In this document: positions 56,601 through 64,000 of the stretch, one piece after another
How the letters are laid out: each line of letters starts with the position of its first letter
Position numbering within the stretch: the stretch's first letter is position 1
Assembly: GCA_002633005.1 (NCBI GenBank)
Contig: NMRA01000078.1
Location: 169,425 to 233,424 of the forward strand
Source: Phoronis australis
Lineage: Eukaryota > Phoronida > Phoronidae
Reading direction: 5' to 3'
Length of the DNA: 64,000 nucleotides
Program-made: the position numbers and the translations under genes
Notes under the pieces: model-generated
Database searches by the model: none
Told to the model about the DNA's origin: nothing
The model's input: the letters and a program-made list of their open reading frames with translations, nothing else

Positions 56601-59600
56601 CTGTTTAACTCAGTAAAACCCAAGACAAACCTTGAAGAAATTTACTTTACCTGACTTTTCCTCTAAGCTTGTGAAGCTGTTTCTCACACTCATTCTCAGG
56701 GGGCGCCACACGTTCCTTTTCTGGTTCAGTGTCTTCAGCAGTTTTCTTCTCCTAAGGTGAGAAATTGTGAACAATGTCAGTCATGATGTACAGGGTGCCC
56801 CAAAAACATGAAAATATTTCAGTACAATGATGGGAGTTCAAATTCAGATCGCATGAATCAAACTCTATGCGCCAACCTACTGACAACTTGCTGTGAAAGT
56901 AGTCGTGTGAGTAGTCATGTGAGTGGTCATGTGAGTGGTCATGTGAGTGGTCATGTGAGTGGTCATGTGCTCTGAATGCATGGGTATGGTAAGCAAATGA
57001 CTCAATTTTGGAGAAAGAAAATTTTATGACGCAAAATGCTGGTGTAACTAATAAAAAGTCAAGGAAGTGCAAAAACAAATAAACAAATAAACCTTCTTCA
57101 CTGAAGTCAGACAATAAACAAATGAATGCATTTATTAACATAATTCCTTTTGGACCACCTCAATTCAAACCAGTAATAAACAGCAAAGTTAATTCATTTG
57201 AAGAGTAAGTACATTTAGCTATGAAGTACAATTCCGTCACTGTCTATTCCACATCGAACCATTATGTCCCTCTAAAGCAGTATGGCAAATAAGTGCCAGA
57301 CTACCTCCTTCAAGTACCTAACTGAGCTAAACTTCATCGAAGACTCGATAATTCTGCAATGTCATGAAGGGGCATTATCGATTTTACAACAAAAATTCAT
57401 TTCGGGTCTAGTTGTTGGATGGGATAGACGTCTTCTCCTCTCTTTAACACAGCTAAGTAAACCAAATAAACATAGCAGGATTTCGGCCTAAATTTAGTTT
57501 CCTGATTTTTTTCTACTTACTAGCAACAGATTCCTCCTACCTATTGGAGGGAACATACTACTTCTTCTCTGCAAATCAAACCACATGATTTCAAGCTAAA
57601 TGTCTGCTAAAACCTTACGATTATATTGTAACAAATAATTTTAATAAAGTCGTACATACGCAAAAGATAGCTTCTTTGAACGCACAATGAAATGTTCAAA
57701 TTTCCCTAATCTATCGACGAAGCAAAAAATTTTCAAAATTACAATGCATTGTTTTAAAGGGGCATTTCCCTCTTACAAAAAAAATTGATGACTTTTAATA
57801 CTTTCTACTTCTCAATGGTGTGGACAATCTGTTATGGAATGAAAGCCTTTTTCTACCATAGCACAGAGAAAATGGCAACATATTTTGTTTGGTTGAGTAA
57901 CCTGGTCCCTAGTTAGTGTTTTAGGCAGTGAGTTGAAAGCACCTTTAAGAATGCAAAGGACCGTAGAAAATGTCCAAATTTGGCTACCTTCAGAACATTA
58001 TAACCAATAAATGACTGATTGGATAAAAATAGGAGTCCTTTCTGTTTTTTTTTTTAACAAAACAGTTGCATAAAGTGAAAACCAAATGATAATTTAAAGA
58101 AATGTAACAGCATTTTTGAGGTTTTGTCTTAAACATTCATATCACACATGCCATTGTTTTGTTTATCTTCATTTTTTAATAAAAATGCACGGTCACATGA
58201 CCCAATTAACAGCAGATAGGCATAACGCCAAAAATCAAACTCTACAGACTTTTTACTTTCAGATTAGTTGAAATATTATTTTGAAGATATTTGGCTGAAG
58301 GCAGACTTGTCAGTAACGTCCTACTGTAACGATTGCCTTACTAAAGAGTCCGTTCCTAGACTTATCGCATTACAATTATAACAAAAGAGCTTATAGTTCA
58401 CATATATATGAGGCCCCATAACTACTTGCACGGTATTAGCGCCACCTACCTTACTCTTGAACTTGAATGAACTAACACTGTGATTGACTCGTCGGTTATG
58501 GTAGGCTTGTTGGTACTTCCGCGATTTGCTCAGAAGTTTGGCGGCGTCGGATGAGAACACCAGGGACATCTGTAGCTGACCCTAAAAAACCACATGTTTA
58601 AAATTCAGTAAATCAGAAATTAAGACATGGACTTTGTTATGTTAGGGGTTATTTGATGTTTTTGGTCGTACTTTCTCCTAGCTCAGTGCAGCTTTAACTA
58701 CTACAGCTGTACACTAAACGTCAAATATAATCACACAAAATAACCCAGTACCATTTGTCATTCTGATAACAATGTCCTTCACATGTCTGACTCGGCTCAG
58801 TAGTGTGTTAGCGAGCCTAAACTTTGAAAACTAGGTGAATCACACAATGTGTTTTTCTACCTCCTCAAAGAGGGGAGCTGAATACGGGATATGGGTATTA
58901 ACTATTCTTACTGCAGCCCTGAACACAACTCCCAGAGTGTACTACAGCAACCATTACCGTTTCATTTTCGTCCTGCTCTAAAATATCCTGAGTCAGCCCC
59001 ACACTAAACTTGAGGTTCTCTTTCATACAGCTGTAGAAGAGATGCATAGACGTCTGGTTCTGGCACCGGAATGTGATGTAGTCATTCAACTGGGAAAAGA
59101 AGCAAGACTAAGTTATTGAGCTACTGACCTGTGTGGAAATGCATGAACTCGATGGAACAACAACTGTTACATTTCATTCAACAGCTCTTTCCAAACATTT
59201 CAGTGTAGTTTCACCCGAGTGATTTTGCGATAAAACCAACGTTATTTGCGAATGACTGGAAGGTGACCAGCTGACCTAGATTTAACTCGCCCTAAGACCA
59301 CATGACTGCCTTCAAGTTTCAGAGTGAAAATATGCAAATTACTTTACAGCTATGATAAATTTTGTGATATTTTTGAAAAATCAGCCCAAAAGGAAATTTG
59401 AATACGCTGCTGTTTGAATGCCTTTCAATTAAAATTGTACGAAAAATATACAATATCATTAATGTAAGCTCTCAACATTTCTCACCTGAATTATGATAGC
59501 AGCAGGTATTCGTGCTGAGCCAGGGGGCCACTTCCACCTCTTACTGACGGAGCCATCTAGCTCCTGAATTGTACCTCCACAGTCCATTGCACAAAATCTG

Positions 59601-62314
59601 GAATAATTATCGAAAATTTGACAAAAACAATTAATACCAGCGTGGTAACACCATACAGAAGCATGACATCATAACCAACCAATAACATTGATTGTAACAT
59701 CTATTTGTTCAAACAAGAACTTTTCTCATCTGGTCCCAAACACATGAAAAAGTGTTGCACAAACGTGTCTATGCAATAAAATGACAAGAATCTCTACAAG
59801 ATGTTTTCTAACAATTAAAATTTGCCTTGCTAAACCACGTCCGAAGTTCTTGAAATTTTACTTTAAGAAGTCACTAGTTAATTATGGAAATTAATGAAAA
59901 ATCTTCATTTTATGTTGATGTCATGCTTACATTAGACAAAAATATACAATAATTCTCCAGTTAAATGATGAGTCACAGACGCTGACAATTACTTTAAAAT
60001 GCAGCAAAAGGATGAGCGTCAACAAACCAATTCTCAAATCTCCTTTGCTATCTTAAAACCAGAAACTAACAAGCACTATTAGTTTACTACAACTCACTTG
60101 ATTTGACCATTTTCATGGTAGATGGAGGCGCGCCCTGTTGGCGTGAACACAGCCATGAGATTACCAAGGTCACTGAAGACTGTTGTGTAGAAGTTGTCTT
60201 TTCCCCGCCCTCGGGACATCACAATAGCCTGTCTGCCAGATGGGTAGCTAAGCAACCAGTTAAGGATTTAGACACCACACAATCACTATGAATATTGTAA
60301 TGAATATTATGAATTTCACCCATACTATAATTACCATTAATACATCATTTTCATGCCAAAAGTCACAATATCTGTTTACAGATTATTCAATAGGTCTGTA
60401 AGCCTCTCTTTGAGAAATTAATACAAAATGCAAAAATAAGGTACACCTTTTCAAAAACAAAAGAACAAATGGCCGGATACAAACATACATGCTGATGTAA
60501 TGCAATACCACTACATTCACAAAGGTTTTAATTTTGAATGCCAATTAATAACATGTTGCAGCAAAATATCAGAATTTTCATCAACCATGCCTTAACAGTG
60601 CTCTGAAGTCAGCTAATAGGACACCTTGCCTGACAACTCAAGAGCTGTGATAAATAAAACACTACAGCAGATTGTCAGTTTCAAGTATGCCCCAAAGTAC
60701 TCAAGTTCCCCTATCCAGAGCTGCCAACAGTAGGCCAAAGTCCACTTCAGTGTTTACAAACACTGCTGGCCTTAAGAAATAGCTTAAAATAGTTGTATGC
60801 AATTAATGTTGGGTTGAATTTCCATTCACCAGATACCTTTATGTAGAACTCTGCCAGTGTTGGGATAACAACAAGTAGCATAAATATAATACATTTTGAC
60901 AAGGCCAAAAAGCTTAATTGGATCTAGATTATCGATTTCAATTTTTCAACAGTTAAATGACTCATTCTTATTAAAATGACACAATGCAAATCTGCCAGTG
61001 TTGAGATAACAACAAGTAGCATAATTATATTACATTAATCATAGACTTCTAATAACCCGATTGAAGCCAAAAGCCTTAAACAGAACTTGATTGTTGATTT
61101 AAACATATGTAACAGTTAAATGTCATTGACTAATTTCGGACAAAAATAATTGGCAAAATTAACCTTTTTCATTTTTCAAGGGCTTATAGAATTGTTGTAA
61201 ATGACCATAGTTTAAATCAAAAGCATTGTCTAGTGGTTGCCATAGAACTTCACACATCTTTTGTAAAAAAAATGAAAAAATAATTTAAATTTCACTTTTC
61301 TACCACACTGTGTAACAAATTGACGAGATTTTACTATAACTATGAACCCCATGAGAGACTTTTGCTGCTTTTAGGATTCTCTCATCTCTCACTGCATAAA
61401 TAATGGCCGTATTGAATCTGCTACTTGGCAACAGAATAGGGTAACAGTCACTGTCGGAGACTAATCACACACTCTCGTATTACGTCATAAACAAAGTAGG
61501 GCGACCCTAAGATTTGTTAAAACAATAAGTAACCAATTTCTTTTTTCATTCTTCCAAGTGAGCAAGACATACACTTCCCGAGATCACGCCAGAATAACGC
61601 ATAACAAGACAAATCTACATTTCTGGTAACAAAAATATAGCGTCAGTGGATTCCTCTCATTCAAGGATGAATTGTGACTGAATTTTAATGCTCATAACAA
61701 TTTCTGTCACACCACAGGTGTAGCAGTTAAGTCATTTCCAGGATCTACAATGATCAGGCAGAGTCTTATCAATCACTGTGACTAAGATGGGCAGTCAAGT
61801 GTGCATAGGCCAATTACTCACTGAAGGCAAGCAAGTATCCTAAACACCCCACTATTGACAGATCAATCGTGGGGTTGAACACTCATGAGTGGCCAATGAC
61901 AAAGGGTGGGAAACCAGCGATTTTATAGTGCAAGGTGCCAGGCAACAACGTGTTGGGGGACAGCATGATGAGGGCGATTTGAACTCCACGACCTCCCATC
62001 TATCCATCCACCACCGATGTTTTAAGGGTATTTATGTGCATTTTTGACAGCGACACTACACTTATCCAATAACAAAAGGATACTACACTACTGTGCTTCC
62101 ATCGTCAATAGTAACCATCAACCTCCGTTTGTGAGCGTTCTCTTTCTCGTCCACATTGGATGGCATTCTTGGCTTCTGACCTTTCAATAAAGGAGGCTTA
62201 GATTTGACAGACTTCCTTGGTTGACCAGATATCTCCTTGCCTTTGTCTCCATAGTAACGGATGACCACTGATTTATCATTGCCCTTTTCTTTACTGACTT
62301 CATTGAGCTCTTTT
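47453..62314 (-). CDS. C3orf20-like: FAM194-domain protein, C3orf20-like: last 12 exons (5' end beyond the window)
   Basis: Twelve exons (62314-62087, 60247-60098, 59597-59486, 59089-58958, 58581-58450, 56751-56651, 56199-56000, 53060-52919, 52488-52014, 51483-51341, 50941-50771, 47627-47453) join in phase to 719 residues ending at TAG 47453-47455. The first part (VVIRYYGD to about residue 207, with VVYPSGRQAI and IYHENGQIKF) resembles the FAM194 domain of ERICH6 and C3orf20. A Ser/Pro-rich linker follows. Residues about 440-590 form a second conserved block (CRCSRH, FRLLRYDIATA, LLSRHNVVPGMFLVYSAGKL, FNGYGNARKDFQKQ) that, from memory, matches human C3orf20 best. The molecular function is unknown; relatives are mostly testis or cilium expressed. 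Family call is good, orthology less sure. Confidence 0.83.
47628..50770. other. Last intron of the C3orf20-like gene
   Basis: Contains family A copy 2 (50142-50400); otherwise AT-rich with only short frames lacking splice context. Confidence 0.65.
50142..50400. repeat. Dispersed repeat family A, copy 2
   Basis: Same orientation and block order as at 23085 and 53266: GGCTATCCAAAATG, CAATTACCTTCTCAGCA, AGGGTTTACAAAGAACTACT, GATTTACAA, GCAGACTAGTTACCCCCTGC. In the last intron of the C3orf20-like gene. Confidence 0.8.
50771..50941 (-). CDS. C3orf20-like: FAM194/C3orf20-like exon w11
   Basis: Between TTTACAG and GTATGG. Gly/Ser-rich: WGGQIGGVTSQGHIGMTLES, then DSHSSDSRSQPCDFNY. Low conservation expected; supported by open frame and phase. 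Confidence 0.8.
51341..51483 (-). CDS. C3orf20-like: FAM194/C3orf20-like exon w10
   Basis: Between GCACAG and GTACAT. YSAGKLIFCDHIFNGYGNAR and KDFQKQMMQ complete the conserved block begun in exon w9 (GMFL joins VYSAGKL). Confidence 0.88.
51730..51960. repeat. Dispersed repeat family C, copy 1
   Basis: Shares with 61130-61345 AAAATxATTGxCAAA, CATTTTTCAAGxGCTT, a TTCACTTxT block and ATTGAxGAGATTTTACxATA. Poorly conserved; intronic. Confidence 0.55.
52014..52488 (-). CDS. C3orf20-like: FAM194/C3orf20-like exon w9: conserved C-terminal block
   Basis: A 475-base exon from CTTTAG to GTAAGT, the largest of this gene. After a basic Ser-rich lead comes CPVALRRELLGESRPACRCS, ITDIEFEEFVEQAPERQMVV, LYNDKNRNRTRPCLQA, FRLLRYDIATAAF and RHNVVPGMFL. 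The alternating strands and conserved cysteines suggest a folded alpha/beta domain. Confidence 0.9.
52919..53060 (-). CDS. C3orf20-like: FAM194/C3orf20-like exon w8
   Basis: Between TCCTAG and GTAATT. LYTDASQGASDVEFEPAPGV and an acidic repeat (DDNVQQVEFDDAQSE) form a disordered linker. A longer open frame exists on the other strand here but has no coding character. Confidence 0.82.
53061..55999. other. C3orf20-like intron between exons w7 and w8
   Basis: Contains family A copy 3; no other exon seen on either strand. Confidence 0.65.
53266..53530. repeat. Dispersed repeat family A, copy 3
   Basis: GGGCTATTCAAAACCCACAC, CATCCTCTCAGCCA, AGGGTTCATAAAGAACTACT, TGATTTACAAATGCCAAC, GCTGACTAGTTACCCCTCCA. 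Diverged 20-30 % by eye from copy 2; no inverted ends seen. Confidence 0.8.
56000..56199 (-). CDS. C3orf20-like: FAM194/C3orf20-like exon w7
   Basis: Acceptor CCTGCAG; LLVDQWMEYYRIATGM is a short conserved helix, followed by a Ser/Pro/Val-rich linker. The donor (GCAG/GTATTG) was chosen for phase with exon w8; the open frame runs about 50 bases further. Confidence 0.82.
56651..56751 (-). CDS. C3orf20-like: FAM194/C3orf20-like exon w6
   Basis: Between CCTTAG and GTAAAG. Encodes a highly charged linker beginning EKKTAEDTEPEKERVAPPEN. Phase fits both neighbours. Confidence 0.8.
56752..58449. other. C3orf20-like intron between exons w5 and w6
   Basis: Holds the 12-bp minisatellite near its right-hand (3' splice) exon; otherwise nothing recognised. 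Confidence 0.7.
56893..56968. repeat. 12-bp minisatellite GAGTGGTCATGT, about 6 copies
   Basis: In-register 12-mers, so the minus strand reads HDHSHDHSHDYS. It sits within 150 bases of exon w6 of the C3orf20-like gene, on the intron side. Confidence 0.93.
58450..58581 (-). CDS. C3orf20-like: FAM194/C3orf20-like exon w5
   Basis: Forty-four codons between TTTTTAG and GTAGGT: QMSLVFSSDAAKLLSKSRKY followed by a basic, histidine-rich stretch (HNRRVNHSVSS). Confidence 0.85.
58958..59089 (-). CDS. C3orf20-like: FAM194/C3orf20-like exon w4
   Basis: Forty-four codons between TTCCCAG and GTAATG. LNDYITFRCQNQTSMHLFYS and VGLTQDI complete the FAM194-like domain. Confidence 0.87.
59486..59597 (-). CDS. 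C3orf20-like: FAM194/C3orf20-like exon w3
   Basis: Between ATTCCAG and GTGAGA. FCAMDCGGTIQELDGSVSKR continues into WKWPP and IPAAIIIQ, the W-x-W motif region of FAM194 proteins. Confidence 0.87.
60098..60247 (-). CDS. C3orf20-like: FAM194/C3orf20-like exon w2
   Basis: Between TGCTTAG and GTGAGT. YPSGRQAIVMSRGRGKDNFY, FSDLGNLMAVFTPTGRASIY and HENGQIK are the core of the FAM194 domain, in which YPSG and the Y-x-x-x-G-x-I strand are characteristic. Confidence 0.88.
60853..61130. repeat. ~145-bp imperfect tandem duplication
   Basis: Both copies contain GCCAGTGTTGGGATAACAAC (second copy with GAGA), AAGTAGCATAA, an AAGCCAAAAxxCTTAA block and AACAGTTAAATG. Intronic. Confidence 0.75.
61130..61345. 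repeat. Dispersed repeat family C, copy 2
   Basis: Same orientation as the 51730 copy, with AATTGGCAAAATTAACC, TTTTTCATTTTTCAAGGGCT and AATTGACGAGATTTTACTAT. Confidence 0.55.
62087..62314 (-). CDS. C3orf20-like: FAM194/C3orf20-like exon w1 (most 5' seen)
   Basis: From a TTTTACAG acceptor to a GTAGTA donor. Encodes KELNEVSKEKGNDKSVVIRY, a basic linker (RKSVKSKPPLLKGQKPR) and RRLMVTIDDGSTV. The VIRYYGDKG motif opens the FAM194-like domain. The donor was chosen because it gives VVYPSG across the junction. Confidence 0.85.
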
Positions 62315-64000
62315 CTGTAAAAAGTATAAAAATTAAAAAGATGGAATTGGGAAAACATAATTTCCACGAAAGATTTCTGTATATTAAAGACAAGAAATAA
62401 TAAACTAAAGGTCTGGAGCACACCTTAACGTAAGAATAATTAATTTATAGTTTATGTACATAAAACAGAACATAAATAATAAGGCGTTTACAAAAAGTGC
62501 AATACATACACGTCAGGTATAACAAAGGCAATTCATTATAATTGTGTGCCATGTGAATATATAATTATTCAATTCGTTCAAACAAATAAATGAAAACTAC
62601 TCTAACTTAATAATACTACTTTCAATTTTAGTAACTTACAAATTATTACATTTATTCTGTTTTAGGAAAATTAATAAATGAAACGAACACAGGGTTATTT
62701 TTTAAGTTGTTTACATTGCCCTAATACATGAACACTTCAACAACAAATACTTTGCATATTAGATTTTAAGACCAACCTTACAAATTATAGACATTTAAAA
62801 GAAACCAGAAACAGACTTGAATCCATGCCAGGACACTATCTTGCTAAACAGATCATCTTCAAGTGTCTATTGTCACACTACATGCCTGAGACCTAGTCTG
62901 TTAATTCAAAGAACATTTGCCATTAGCCTGTGTGACTCCATGGTGCTAATGGTTTCAACACAAATGATTAGCTTGTAAGTTTAGATGAATATATACAAGG
63001 AGGACCAACTCTTTGTTTAGGTTAATAAAGTAACACATGCCAATAGAGGTTAAGAGGCATTTTCAAGACTTAAGAAGAAAACCCATGATAAATAGAAGAG
63101 CAGCTAATTACAATGACCTTGTGGACCAGCCTCTTGACTATGTACTGGAGTTTCAATTAATTTTGTTGATTTTTGTTGCATAGATGTCATTTTCACTCCC
63201 ATTAAATTTCTCAATTTCTGAACATTATATTATTTGTTACAGCACATAAATGCAAAATTGACACATTTTGTAACATATTAATTGTCCATGCACTCAGAAA
63301 TTTCGGATATCAATAAATATGCTGATTTTGTGATTCCTCCATTAAGCCCTAAACTGAAAATTTTTGTTGATGGATTCATCGGGTCTCCATGTGCTCAGAA
63401 TGTACAAGGTAAACACCATCTGAATGGTTAGATTGACTAGTAAATGACAAAGAAAATACAAGAGAGATCAACAATGATTCAGATGAACTTTCCCTGCAAA
63501 CTTTGCAGAAAGCATATTTTTTATTTCTTTTTAATTATTAATATTGTATATCTTGTTATAGTTTATTGTTTTAGAGGACCATCTAGTAGGCAACCTATGC
63601 AAAACATGTTTTTATCCTTGTAAACCTTGATTTTGTTTATTGTTTTAGAGGACTATGTGGTAGACAATCTATGCAAAACATGTTTTTATCCTTGTAAACC
63701 TTGATTTTGTTTATTGTTTTAGAGGACTATGTGGTAGACAATCTATGCAAAACATGTTTTTGTCCTTGTAAACCTTGATTTTGTTTATTGTTTTAGAGGA
63801 CTATGTGGTTAGACAATCTATGCTTAACATGTTTTTATCCTTGTAAACCTTGATTTTGTTTATTGTTTTAGAGGACTATGTGGTTAGACAATCTATGCTT
63901 AACATGTTTTTATCCTCTCTAAATGAAAAATCTTATCTTAGCCTTAAAAAAATAAAATGGATTTAACAATCCACCATGACTTTAATTGCATGGCACTGCA
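62315..64000. other. Upstream intron of the C3orf20-like gene to window edge
   Basis: A proper acceptor precedes exon w1, so earlier exons exist, but I see none convincing here. The 74-bp minisatellite fills the right end. Confidence 0.65.
63563..63916. repeat. 74-bp minisatellite, about 4.7 copies
   Basis: Units of TTTTAGAGGACTATGTGGTA, GACAATCTATGCAAAACATG, TTTTTATCCTTGTAAACCTT and GATTTTGTTTATTG. The left copy is most diverged; the two rightmost share a one-base insertion and TTAACATG. Confidence 0.95.

Larger units (their letters stand above)
60248..62086. other. C3orf20-like intron between exons w1 and w2
   Basis: Contains the 145-bp duplication and family C copy 2. No additional exon is needed for phase. 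Confidence 0.7.

Overview
This is animal nuclear DNA: an AT-rich stretch with four spliced protein genes, canonical GT-AG introns of a few hundred to a few thousand bases, many minisatellites and several short transposable elements. I rebuilt the genes by hand, exon by exon, checking acceptor, donor and reading phase at each junction. The set (SLC26 anion transporter, ATG7, the nuclear-fusion protein brambleberry, and a C3orf20/FAM194-type protein) and the intron structure suggest an invertebrate metazoan. A non-vertebrate deuterostome (hemichordate, cephalochordate or echinoderm) is my best guess, but the species cannot be fixed from the sequence.

Layout. (1) 33-12939, plus strand: the 3' part of an SLC26 transporter gene, from the last membrane helices through the STAS domain to the C-terminus, with a possible alternative C-terminus. 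(2) 16739-30956, minus strand: an almost complete ATG7 gene, 17 coding exons and 669 residues. Only the last short coding exon is missing, probably in or beyond a 972-base assembly gap (15609-16580). (3) 30957-35057: intergenic space between the head-to-head ATG7 and brambleberry genes, with tandem blocks carrying YY1-like motifs and a decayed THAP domain. (4) 35058-41662, plus strand: a complete brambleberry (KAR5/GEX1 family) gene, six coding exons and 546 residues. (5) 41663-47452: intergenic space with a 3' minisatellite, two copies of a Harbinger-like MITE and a tRNA-derived SINE head. (6) 47453-62314, minus strand: the C-terminal 719 residues (12 exons) of a FAM194-domain, C3orf20-like gene whose 5' end lies beyond the right edge. 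(7) 62315-64000: intron or upstream DNA ending in a 74-bp minisatellite.

The four genes do not form a pathway or operon: they cover anion transport, autophagy conjugation, nuclear envelope fusion and a probable axonemal or testis protein. I found no sign of a new multi-gene system. The most interesting observations are local: a minisatellite that has amplified the ATG7 exon-17 splice donor, a repeat family ending a few bases from another ATG7 splice donor, two sister MITEs with clear TTA target duplications, a hAT-like MITE in ATG7 intron 1, a THAP zinc finger that has lost two of its metal ligands, and a tandem array of perfect CCAAT boxes inside an ATG7 intron.
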